DNA of 64,000 bases. Origin: Syngnathus acus. Lineage: Eukaryota > Chordata > Actinopteri > Syngnathiformes > Syngnathidae. The position numbers were made by a program, and so were the translations under genes. Positions 51,832 to 62,589 of the stretch are shown here, in pieces. Each line of letters begins with the position of its first letter. The stretch's first letter is position 1. The notes under the pieces are model-generated. The model was not told the DNA's origin, did not search any database, and saw only the letters and a list, made by a program, of their open reading frames with translations. The stretch is from contig NC_051089.1 in assembly GCF_901709675.1 (NCBI RefSeq), positions 1,553,476 to 1,617,475 on the forward strand. Reading direction: 5' to 3'.

Positions 51832-53069
51832 ACCAGGGGTGTCGACCACCAGTCCTCGAGGGGCCGCGTTCCAATATGTTTTCCAGGTTACCCTCGCTAA
51901 GCGCACCTGCGTGAAAAGTTTTAGCTCCTTTCACGTTCCGCAGGAGCTAAAACTTTTCACGCAGGTGCACTTAACGAGGGGATCACACGGACACTCCATT
52001 AGGTACACCGCCATTTTCAAGTGTACCTAATAACAGGCCACTTCATTAGGGAAATATCAAGGTCAAAGGTCACAGGTGTCAAGCTCTAGTCCTCGGGGCC
52101 GCGTTCCAACATGTTTTCCAAGTGACCCTCGTTAAGCGCACCTGCGTGAAAAGTTTTAGCTCCTTTCACGTTCCGCAGCAGCTAAAACTTTTCACGCAGG
52201 TGCACTTAACGAGGGGATCACACGGACACTCCATTAGGTACACCGCCATTTTCAAGTGTACCTAATAACAGGCCACTTCATTAGGGAAATATCATGGTCA
52301 AAGGTCACAGGTGTCAAGCTCTAGTCCTCGGGGCCGCGTTCCAACATGTTTTCCAAGTGACCCTCGTTAAGCGCACCTGCGTGAAAAGTTTTAGCTCCTT
52401 TCACGTTCCGCAGGAGCTAAAACTTTTCACGCAGGTGCACTTAACGAGGGGATCACACGGACACTCCATTAGGTACACCGCCATTTTCAAGTGTACCTAA
52501 TAACAGGCCACTTCATTAGGGAAATATCATGGTCAAAGGTCACAGGTGTCAAGGTCTAGTCCTCGGGGCCGCGTTCCAACATGTTTTCCAAGTGACCCTC
52601 GTTAAGCGCACCTGCGTGAAAAGTTTTAGCTCCTTTCACGTTCCGCAGGAGCTAAAACTTTTCACGCAGGTGCACTTAACGAGGGGATCACACGGACACT
52701 CCATTAGGTACACCGCCATTTTCAAGTGTACCTAATAACAGGCCACTTCATTTGGGAAATATCAAGGTCAAAGGTCACAGGTGTCAAGCTCTAGTCCTCG
52801 GGGCCGCGTTCCAACATGTTTTCCAAGTGACCCTCGTTAAGCGCACCTGCGTGAAAAGTTTTAGCTCCTTTCACGTTCCGCAGGAGCTAAAACTTTTCAC
52901 GCAGGTGCACTTAACGAGGGGATCACACGGACACTCCATTAGGTACACCGCCATTTTCAAGTGTACCTAATAACAGGCCACTTCATTAGGGAAATATCAA
53001 GGTCAAAGGTCACAGGTGTCAAGCTCTAGTCCTCGGGGCCGCGTTCCAATATGTTTCCCAAGTTACCCT
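51832..53069. repeat. 235-bp tandem array, each full unit with a 38-nt inverted repeat
   Basis: Units start GGTCAAAGGTCACAGGTGTC at 52061, 52296, 52531, 52766 and 53001, exactly 235 bp apart. A diverged first unit starts near 51832 and the last is cut at about 53069. The five full units each contain a long inverted repeat; in the unit at 52296 the arms are 52361-52398 and 52413-52450 with one mismatch and a 14-nt loop. The unit also holds the ATTAGGTACACCGCC and GTGTACCTAAT motifs seen in dispersed fish repeats. Units are almost identical, implying recent amplification or gene conversion. Confidence 0.93.
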
Positions 53070-53261
53070 GAAAGTGGGGGTGAGTGCGGGTGTGGCACTT
53101 TTCATTTTCATGTAAGCTTTGACCATGATTGAAAAATAATGTTAATAGGAACACCTGAAAATGGCGGTGTACCTAATGGAGTGTCCGAGTGACGTCACAG
53201 ATCTAACAGCCAATCAAAGTGGGGGTGAGGGCGGTTGTGCAAATTTTTCCATGATAAAATA

Positions 53262-53310
53262 TTGTTCCAGCCCCGCCGGGATTTGAACCCGGGTGGCTGC
53301 TCTATGGAAC
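53262..53310 (-). other. tRNA-like T-arm (B box) hairpin, not an intact tRNA
   Basis: On the minus strand CCGGG-TTCAAAT-CCCGG forms a perfect 5-bp stem and 7-nt loop matching the tRNA T arm and Pol III B box. It is bracketed by GTTCCA and TGGAAC, which can pair. There is no D arm or anticodon arm upstream, so it is a relic (tRNA pseudogene or SINE part) or chance. Confidence 0.35.
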
Positions 53311-53925
53311 CTTCATTCAAATTGCATGGAATTACACTATATAGTTTAATGGAGCAGCTCAAGCGAATAGACCAGAGACTTGTTGAACTCAAAGTCATCA
53401 GCATTAACTCTGCTACACTCGTGACATGGTTTTTCATTTTGGATGCGTTTGCAGTTCAATTCTTCACCATACTGATGGAATAAAATCGAGAGGTTATTTC
53501 AATTCTACGCTTCTCACGTATGGTCGTCGTTATGTTTCATTATCATCTTTAATGTCTGCAGGCGTAAAGCATTAAATGTCGGTAATGACGCTGTAGGGCG
53601 ACGTTGTAAATGTCTATCTTTTATGCAGTTTGGTCCTTTTTGTTAACATGCACATTACATTTGAAGTCATTGTTTAATTCCTGAATACTACAAATAGTTT
53701 GAAATTGAACGTGACAACCAAATTGGCTAAAATGGTCTGGAGCCACTTTTTCTTTCTTTTTAGAAGCACTTATATGTGTAAAAAACAAAAACCTCCAGAA
53801 CTTGCTTACCTTAAAGCATCCAAACATCGCATGACAATTTCAGGAACATTGTGCCACAAAAACAACTCTGCCTCTATAAGCAACATTAGTTCACAATCAC
53901 AAGACTCCGATTTGACACGTTAAAA

Positions 53926-53931
53926 TTTATT
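53926..53931 (-). other. Candidate tmem255b polyadenylation signal
   Basis: TTTATT on the plus strand reads AATAAA on the minus strand, about 420 bp after the tmem255b stop codon. Confidence 0.55.
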
Positions 53932-54348
53932 GACAGTAAATATAAGATATTTTCAATTTAGATTAAAATAGGAACCGGCTAATACAAAATAACATGCAAC
54001 AACCCTAACTAAACAATATTGTACTGTATATAGGTTGCCTGCATTGCAATGATCTAAGAACCAGCCTAAATTGACAACACAGTATCAATAGTTTTATCCA
54101 ACAGGCCAACAAGAGGCCTCATCACCCAGTTAAGGGTTTGTTTGGGGGGTTAAAGGTTAGGGAGTAGAAGTCAGTCCGTCAACAAATCAATGCTGGAGGC
54201 CTATTCAACGCACATGCATTACGTTCACTACTCAGACATCTTCCTCATCACTGTCCTCTCCATCTACAATGGCCTTCTATCAAATGTCTTCTAAGTTCAG
54301 GCAAACAAACCGGAGACACAAAAGCTTTGTTTTCTTTTGGCTGAAGCT

Positions 54349-57300
54349 TCAGTAGGCGTAAGGTGGAGGTTTCTCAAAGGGGCTCTGAGAAGATCCAAAG
54401 AGGACCGGCGCGTTGGGTGTCAGCATGAAGCCTCCTCCTGGTTCCTGGGGGCCGCCCTGCTGTAGCATCTGGGTGGCACCTTGCGAGGGTGGCTGACTCT
54501 GGGTTTCCTCGGAGGGACAGGAAGTTCCTACAGGACCACCCTCGGGGATCATTTGTGGGCTAGCAGGTCCCTGAAAACTAGTAGCCTGAAGAAAGAAGAA
54601 AAAAGGCTAAATGTCATGAAGACACAAACCTGTTTGTGCTGATGAGAAAAATGAACTTTCAAGATGCTTCCGTCACATTGTTGTGCTTGTTGAGGCCTCT
54701 AGATGGCACTACCTGAACTGGGACGGGATAGTTGGGGTAGGCCGGGAGATTCTGCCCTGGAGGACAGAAGCCAGCGTAGGTGAGCATGTGCTGGGTGGGG
54801 TTGTACAGGATGTGGGGCGCTGGCGCTGGGCTTGGGGCTCTTGCTGGAGCAGGCTTCTGCTGCAAAGGTTAGAGAGGAAGTGTTGGACTGAGAAGCAGAT
54901 TTACAGACTGGACTACATTTTTTCATGTTGGAGGTTCCTCGGGTTCTTCTCACCATGTCCTTGTAGGCTCCAAGAATGGCGGCAGCGATGATCCCCAGGA
55001 AGAGGCCAGTCACGTTGAGGACCACCGAGGACCACAGCAGACGATACAGGTGGATCACATCCCAACAGCTGCTGACCCCAGTGAACTCAAAGTACTGGGG
55101 GTGGTACTCTGTGCTGTCATACATAAAAATCCAAATGTTTTAAACCAGTTCCTTTTTTTAGTGAGGGTCTGTTATATATAACCACACATGATAAGTATGA
55201 TATGATTGTAAAACCTTACTTCTCGCAGTTATAGAGGTAGCAGCAGTAGCAGGTGTTGCTTCTCAGCTTCAGCTTGCAGGTTTTGCCAGATGAACCGCAC
55301 GTCATCTGCAAGTTTGGTGCATTCCAGTAGATATTGTTATACATCTCATAAATATTCACAAGTAAGCTATGAGTATTGCTACCGTAGTTGTAGTTTTCAG
55401 TAGTGTAGCCTAACTCGACTGTGTTTCTTGAGTAATTGCAGTAAAGCCATTCAACCGCTAGATGTCAGTAAAGTAACACATTTGGAAAGAGCTTGGCCTA
55501 CTGTACCATCCTGTTCAATTCATACTTGTCCATAGTCTGAATCGGAATGTGTAAAAAAATATATCCATTTTTAAAGTGACTCAAGCAGAATTATGCCCTA
55601 TCACATCGATCATAAAAAATAATTCAATATTCCAGATCAACTCTCCCTGTTGTGTCTATTTTTTGTGTGTCTGTGTGTGTCGATTCACCTCCGAATAGTA
55701 GCTGTCAAAGGCATAGCCGGAGCCACTTGTGTAAAAATCACACATGTTCTCGTGCAAAGGTCTTATGTCCTGTGGGAGAATCAAAATTAGACACGAAATG
55801 CATTAAGGGTGAGGAGGGGGGTTAGTGGTAGGGTTTCAAACCAGGGTTAGGGTTTCAAAGTAGAGTTTTGAAAAACCGGTTGGGGTTTCAAAATAGGGGT
55901 TTAATCTAAGGTTAGCGTTTCAAAGTAGGGTTTTAAAATAGGTATAGGGTTTCTTATTGGGGTTTACATTTATGGTTAGGTTTTTAAATTAGGGTTTGTT
56001 TGGGTTATAAATTAGGGTGAGGAATTCCAACTCATTTAAAGATCTCAAAATTGGGTTCCAAACTTTGGTTAGGGCTTCCAAATAGATTTCAAAGTAGGGT
56101 TTTAAACTAGGGTTTCAATGTATGGGTTCAAACCAGGAGCAGGGTTGTAAAGTAGATTTAGTGTTTCAAATTTGGGTTGGCCCCCCTTTTTTGAGGTTTC
56201 AGCATTTGGGGCAAGCGCACACTGCACCATTAGTGTGAATAGCAGCAGTTTTACGGCTCACGCTGCAGATTAGCAGCGGACCTCCTGCACCGGGACGATA
56301 GAACCGAGCAGCTCATTAAATGATTTCATTGTGCGAGGCTTGACAGAGCAATGAATATAAATGATGCTGTCCTGTGAGCCTGCCAGCGGCATCCGTGATC
56401 AATATCAGCGACTGCGAGCCAAAAGCTGAATAGCTACTTAAACTCCTCCTTGTCATAAACACTCATTAAAATATATTTTATCATTCACTGGGTTAATGGG
56501 CCAAACTGAGCTCTGCTCGTTTCCAGGTCCTCAAACGTAGAATTTAATTATGTTGCTGCATTGTGTACATTTCTTGGGCGGAACAGCAAGCCGGACGAGT
56601 TAGAAAATTTCCTTCTTTCTTGTACTTACAATAAATTCTGATGCGATAATGCCATCCACGATAGCACAGAAGAAGGATGCAATAACGCCAATGCTGATGA
56701 AGATGATGGCAGCCATCAGCTTGGAGAGAACAAACGTGCAGAGAGACAAATGTTATGTTACATAGCAACACAAGCAAAAGGACTTATTATTCGTTATTCA
56801 ATCATGTGAGTATGCACCACTAGTGGTGGGAAAATGAAGCTTCAAATTTGTTGCATGAACCAGTTGTCTGATTTTCTGACTCCTTTAGATGTTGGTTTGA
56901 ATAAAAGTGTGCTTTCAGTCCAGTTGAGTGCCATCCACAGAAGTAAAAAAAAAAAAAAACTGGTGCATCAACCAAATTTGAAGCTTCATTTTCCACATCA
57001 TCATGATACAGTACAGAATATTTGTAAATACCGTATTTTCCGGACTATAAGGCGCACCGGACTATAAGGCGCACCTTCAATGAATGGCCCATTTTAAAAC
57101 GTTGTCCTTATATAAGGCGCACCGGACTATAAGGCGCACCATTAATGCATCATGTCAGATTTTTAATCCAAATCAAATCATTCTCCATTTTATCTCTTTT
57201 ATTTCAACTTCAGATGCAACAAATGACTTTATAATCACAAAATAATGATCCATAGTCTTTTTGATTCATGATTCATAGTCTTCAGCGGGCCACTTTTGAT

Positions 57301-60300
57301 TGATTTCATGACACAATGCTTCGGGCCAGTTTAAATTTAGGAATTTGGTCCATATATAAGGCGCACCGGACTATAAGGCGCACTGTTGGCTTTTGAGAAA
57401 ATTTTAGGTGCGCCTTATAGTCCGGGAAATACGGTACTTGCAGACATTCTTTTTTTCCAAATGACTTTCAACCCGACCGCATTGTAATTCAAAATTATAT
57501 CATTTTAACCAATTTGTTGAATGGAAAGCTCAACAAGGTCTAATCACTAATCTTTATTATTCCTGTTTTATCATCCTGAGGCGAATATTAGAGCAGCTCT
57601 GTGAGCCTAAAGTGGCTAGTAAATGTCGTTTTCAAGTTATTGTGCTAATAGACGATGTTGTGTGCCATTTCATATGCTTTTAGGCCAAATTATTGGCGCC
57701 CTAATGTCAAAGAACGAAACAAACCACTGCTATTATGTGACATCGAGGATACTACAATGAATTACAACGTCCTTTGGACGGCGGAACCAAAACATTACGA
57801 ATAACTCAAGTGGGTGACTGTTGATTGAATGAAATCACAGTGGCGAATAAAAGTAACCATTTTCTGGGTGGGTTTTTATCTGCCCCCAGCCCAGACTCTC
57901 CACTTCATTAGCTGTTTAAATGCCTGGACTTTTATGGGCTCCAAGTCGGGGATGAGGCCAGCAGCGCAGACAATAGAGCACGAGTTCACATGCACCAGCT
58001 GTCAGGACATAAACCACAATTGCTCTGTCCGAACAGAACCTCGAATCTGCTCCTCTGAGCAGAAAAAGAAGGAAGAAGTGTAAAGGATGTCTTGCACGCT
58101 GTGTAACTAAAGTCACCACAAGGTCTTTTTGCAGTGCTCGCTGGTCCAGTGAAGGAGCACCACCTCATCGCTGCTAATAACAAGTGAGCATCCCATTGCC
58201 TGTTGGTTAAAATACGAGAGTGCACTTCATGCTGCAAGGTGACCGAGCGGGCTGGCGGGAAGGCTTTTGTCTGTGAAATATAGCTGGGATGTCGACAAGC
58301 GCTTTTTAGAGGTGAGAACAGAACAACCAGATTGGCGAAGCGTTTAGTCATAAAGTAAAAGGCGCTGTGTCTAAAAAGAGCCAGCAGCATCAGTTCAAAT
58401 GGAGGAACCGTTTTCTTTCTCTATTTTTTGTTAAGTAGAGAATTTCATGCCGTCAAATGAAATTGTTTGAACCTGTATTTATTCACTTGTAATAGTTGCA
58501 AGAATTAAAATGACCTCCAAAACATAACTGATCAACAAATATCCACAAAAAATAAAAACAGATGAAAAGAATAATTCTGTTAAATTAACACATTTTAAAT
58601 ATCTTTTTAATTGAGTCACAGGTAAAGAATTCTAGATTAATTTGTTGTTCCGATTCTGAATTTGCCTTCATTTTTTCAGCCCATAACGTTTTCGTAATAA
58701 TAATAATAATAATAATAAAATATAGATACGAATGAAGGCTAGGGATTAGCAACAGGTTTTTTTCTGAAACATCAATGCTGAAAATATTTTGCTTCTATGG
58801 CTCAAACGCGCATCCCTCTTCGACAAAGCATCTTGACCAAAACAAGGTCGGCGTTACATGAAGATGCTTCAAGCTGCGTAGCTCTACAATGACATGTTCT
58901 TTCCAGATAGCAAGCCAGCAGCTATCCTCTTACAGTGAAAGCCGTCGCCTCAGTAGGGAAGCGGACACCTGCATGTTGCCACGTGGGCCTCAGCCGGCCG
59001 GCGCCATTAAAGTTTCAAACACATGCACGGCAAATGGCGGGTAAACATCCACAGGACATACAAGATTTGACTTTGAGAGATGATTGTGTGTTTTGCATTT
59101 GAGCGATGATTCACAACTTCAAAATGCATACTGTTAAAAAGCTAAAAGAGGTGTCAATACAAAGTCAAATTTTCACTCGGACTTGACAAGCGGATCTGAG
59201 CTGCCACACGACACCGTCAAGTCCACATGAAAAATTCACCACAACACACTTGGTCGCCTTTGCTCGTCATGCAGACGGTAGAGGAAATGTCTACAAAATA
59301 AATATCTCCATTTTGTCCAGATAGTCTACTTAGAACTGTTCAAGCATTTTGGTAAAACATGTCAGGGCGCCTCGAAGTAGGAAGAGAAATACTGTTGCGC
59401 AATTGATGTCTTAAAGAAAATGTACATACTGTAACCTGATCGAATGACATCTAATAGGGACCTTTTGAGTGATTCATGTACTGAAGCTTAATTTTACATG
59501 AGAGGGGGAAAATATTAGACAGCTGTAGTTCTACAACACTGCAAACTACAATTTGGGTCTTGGCCCGTGTTAACGACATCATTAAGCTATCGGGTGCCGC
59601 TTTTATAACGGGTACTGTGCTCGTTGTTGTGTCTCCGGTGTTGACTTCAGACCTCATGCAGAATGTGATACTGAGGATCCGTTTAATGGAACAACAAAAC
59701 TCTCTCAGTGGCTCCTTGACCAATCCTATTTTTTGTCTAATTTTCATAGGGAGATTATTATGAAAAAATAAAGTCACAAATCCTTGAGACTAGATACTAA
59801 AAAAAAGTAAGCATTTCAGGTCGGAAACTCGATCAACAGTTATGTGTCGCATCCTATTACAGGATCAGGCACTTTGTCAGTGTGGCTGTCTCAAAGAAAC
59901 GAGGCCACTCAGCAAACGACCGATCCTAATTCAATTTTTGTTTTCTGTAAAACACGCAGGTAATGACAGTAACAGAATTGTTTGTATATGGCACATGTAT
60001 CCTCTTTCCTTTTCATTGATCAAGCTCTTTATCATGTTTGGCATTTTTCGGCATACTATCCCAGCTGGGATTGTGTAACAAAAAAAAGGAACAGGACACT
60101 TACCATTGGCCTTCGATTTTCTACCAGATGGATGCCGACGATGCCCAGGAAAGCCCCAAAACTCAACTGGGTGAGGACAGAAAGCAAAGTTGGGACGATT
60201 CTACAAAGTCAGTTAAAACTTGGAGGCGCTTACAGTGATCCCCGGGTAATATCCAGCCACGGGAACGTTGTCCGTGCGCGTGGCGGAGATCAGACCCACG

Positions 60301-61291
60301 GCCAACACCACCAGAGACAGAATCAGGAGAGCCACAGTCACCCACAGAGCAGTTTTCTTCCTCCGTAAATACGCAACTGTGGACGGGAGACACTCTCAAG
60401 CAGGGAAGAAATAGCATAGGCCCATATGAATAGTATTTTCATTTTGTGGTAAGTGGTGAAGCCCAAATCCCTGGCAGCAGTCATGCTCTCAAGTATAAAC
60501 TAGTGAAGGAAAAATGAAGCTTCAAAATTGCTTCATGAACCAGTTGTTTTAATTGAGCCCTCTAGATGGCACTGTCTGTTCAACACAAGATTGAAAGGAT
60601 TGCCATTTCTTAAACACTTTCTTTAAATCAACAGTGCCACCGAGAGGAGTTCAGAAATACATCTGGTTCATGAAGCAAATTCTAAGATTCATTTTAACAT
60701 ACCTGTAGGAGCATTAAATATTTTCTTATATTTTTTGCTTTTCATTAAGGTGTCAACTTTTTGGGTCTTGGTTTATTTTGTTTTGTTATTATTTTCAATC
60801 CAATAGCATATATTTTCTGACACAACGTACACACATGAAGTCTGGATTTGAACCCTGTAATCAACAATTTTTCATTCTCCTACTATTCTTTTGAAGTTGC
60901 TTTTTGTGAGACAAAAACCAAAGACAGCAACAAAGCAATAGAAAAGCAAAAAAATACAAGACGAAAAATGGACTCAAGAGTTGCAATGTCATAAATCTTT
61001 CTGCAAATTCCACCCTCGCGTGCTTCCTAAACAATTATTTCAATGCAATGTAGATGACATAAATAATAAAAATGATTTCAGTTGTCATAGTCACTCAAAC
61101 CCGAAATAGCAGATTTGTAAGTAAAACATAATTGCAGTCAAATAAGATGATCATAAAAGTCAATTTGTAAAAGTATGCATACAATTTAATTAGAGTACTT
61201 TTTCTGTGAAATTCAATAAAATAGTACCTTCTGGGTCCAAGATCTCTGTGTCTGCCGGCTGAGAGGTCTGGCGGGCTTCTGGCTGTTGCAT
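54349..61291 (-). CDS. tmem255b: Transmembrane protein 255B, complete, 9 coding exons
   Basis: Small multi-pass membrane protein of the TMEM255 (FAM70) family; its molecular role is not established. Exons, 5' to 3': 61291-61228, 60376-60234, 60166-60104, 56719-56630, 55769-55689, 55305-55220, 55113-54954, 54859-54713, 54585-54349; all phases close, giving 356 aa (human 326). Four hydrophobic segments lie at about 29-51 (after RRKKTALW), 66-84, 92-115 and 200-225. Between the third and fourth is a cysteine-rich loop with [12 protein letters not shown], the family signature. The C-terminal tail is rich in Pro and Gln and ends EKPPPYAY, a PPxY motif able to bind WW domains. The B rather than A paralogue is chosen because it adjoins gas6, as in human 13q34. 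Intron 3 (3.4 kb) is full of repeats. Confidence 0.92.
55809..56175. repeat. Degenerate GGGTTTCAAAGTAGGGTT minisatellite
   Basis: Some twenty imperfect short units with cores such as GGGTTAGGGTTTCAAA and AGGGTTTTAAA, in tmem255b intron 4. TTAGGG occurs, but the array is too irregular to call telomeric. Confidence 0.8.
56825..57000. mobile_element. Palindromic MITE, copy B
   Basis: Left end GGGAAAATGAAGCTTCAAAT and right end AATTTGAAGCTTCATTTTCC (ignoring one base at the join) are inverted repeats. The inner arms match copy A at 34101-34300. Confidence 0.75.
57031..57434. mobile_element. Inverted-repeat DNA transposon relic with TA flanks, copy 2
   Basis: Begins CCGTATTTTCCGGACTATAA and ends with its inverted copy (one change), between TA dinucleotides at 57029-57030 and 57435-57436. 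GGACTATAAGGCGCACC recurs several times just inside both ends. It is shorter than copy 1 and has no coding remnant. It abuts MITE copy B. Confidence 0.8.
60505..60697. mobile_element. Palindromic MITE, copy C
   Basis: AAAATGAAGCTTCAAAATTG near the left end and CATGAAGCAAATTCT...TTCATTTT near the right end mirror each other; CCTCTAGATGGCACTGT is present inside. In tmem255b intron 1. Confidence 0.75.
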
Positions 61292-62589
61292 TTTTGAATC
61301 TGACAAGATGAATGAATGAAAAAATGAATGAAGGCGGAAAAAATATAAGCTCAACAAGCTTCTTTGTAGTTTGGAGGCAGTTTTTGTCCTGATTGATCCA
61401 CTGCAGCTAGTGCATCCTCCAAGGTGCCTGCTCACAATCGACACATGATACACATTCAAACATGTTTGCCCCCCAAATAGGTGAGCTGAACCTGAGCTCA
61501 GACGTCTCAACTTTGCCTTGAGGGAGAAAGAGGGAGAGAGAGGAGGAGGAGGAGGGGGGGGAGGCAGAGAGAGAGAGAGCCCAATCAGCATCCACAGTTC
61601 ATCTCAGTGTTGACTTCTTTCTTCATGCATCTTCCATGAGCTTGACTCAGCAGCCTGGTTTTATATGACTGGTTATGATGCTGGTGGGTCGACGTGGACG
61701 CTTGGTCTTACAGCGCCCTCCAACGGCCAGTCCATTCCAAATACAAATGTGAAATTTGTATTTGGAACACGCACCCCCTCCTGAAACATACAAAATAACC
61801 AAGAGCACAGGAATAAAGGCAGATAACACAACAATTATAAAATAATAATAATAATGTTTTGCAGTGGACACAAGGATAATTAATACTTTTATTATCTTAT
61901 TTTAAAAAGATACAATGTTCCTTGCGTACTTGCTCATTCACATTTTTTCATGTGTTCAATAAATAACAAAATCAAAAAAAACTATTTCTTTACATTCAGA
62001 GGTTGCTGACAGTAATATGTTCAGTATATAAACAGAGTACACGTTCATGTACACAGAATATTTAGACGAGCTGTACGAGCAGTACGCAGGGCAGCAAGTT
62101 GAGTAGGCACGTTCATTTGGAATGCGATAGTAACTAGTGCAAGTATGTAGTGTTTTTTTCTGTTGCAGGAAAAATGCATGTGCATCGCTGGAATTGCTTG
62201 GAATCCTCAATAAAGTGGTTAAAATGTAATTGTTGAGCGGAGACTGCTCAAGGAACTTCATAAAAGGTCCCAACATTTCAAATCTCTGCAACATGCTGCT
62301 ACCTGGTGGCAAATCTTTGACATGGAGAACATTGGAACGGATGATGGAGCACACAGAAGTTGACGGTATTACACGAGTGACAAAAGAAGAATATGGTGGA
62401 AGAATGTTGGAGTATTTTGGAAGGTGAGTTATCAACATATCTCGAAGCGAGATCAGCAAACAAAGTTGCCATTCGATGAGATCAGATGAGAAAATGTCAC
62501 TCTGCTGTGCTGGCAAATAAATGTGAATTGCACCAATGCTGCTGGATTTTCCACCTCCCAGTAACAGCTCTTCCGGAAAGCGAGTGTGG
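61292..62589. other. Spacer between tmem255b and tmco3
   Basis: Next to tmem255b it should hold that gene's promoter and leader; a purine-rich GGA/GA tract lies at about 61519-61581. The rest should include the tmco3 3' UTR, with a possible minus-strand AATAAA at 61888-61893. No other gene was seen. Confidence 0.5.
61888..61893 (-). other. Candidate tmco3 polyadenylation signal
   Basis: TTTATT on the plus strand, about 700 bp after the tmco3 stop. The region is A/T-rich, so this could be chance. Confidence 0.35.

Larger units (their letters stand above)
50236..54348. other. gas6 3' flank, repeat array and tmem255b 3' flank
   Basis: The two genes converge here. The gas6 3' UTR probably runs to about 51500. 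A GAACGA/TCGTTC repeat (51587-51668), the 235-bp hairpin array (51832-53069), its flanking duplications and a tRNA-like hairpin (about 53262-53310) follow. The tmem255b 3' UTR enters from the right, ending near 53910. No further protein gene was recognised. Confidence 0.6.
56720..60103 (-). other. tmem255b intron 3, repeat-rich
   Basis: Besides the MITE copy B and the second TA-flanked element, it has an ATA trinucleotide run (58694-58718). The stretches 57440-58690 and 58720-60100 show no recognisable exon, RNA gene or mobile element. Confidence 0.55.

Noticed and set aside
51812-52970. Series of near-identical 68-72 codon ORFs, suggestive of a repeated small gene family
   Set aside because: They are the same frame through successive 235-bp units, with no ATG context, no family likeness and the hairpin inside the frame. 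They reflect the repeat.
51832-53069. Regular spacing of identical blocks, considered as a CRISPR-like array
   Set aside because: The whole 235-bp unit repeats, with no unique spacers, and the genome is vertebrate.
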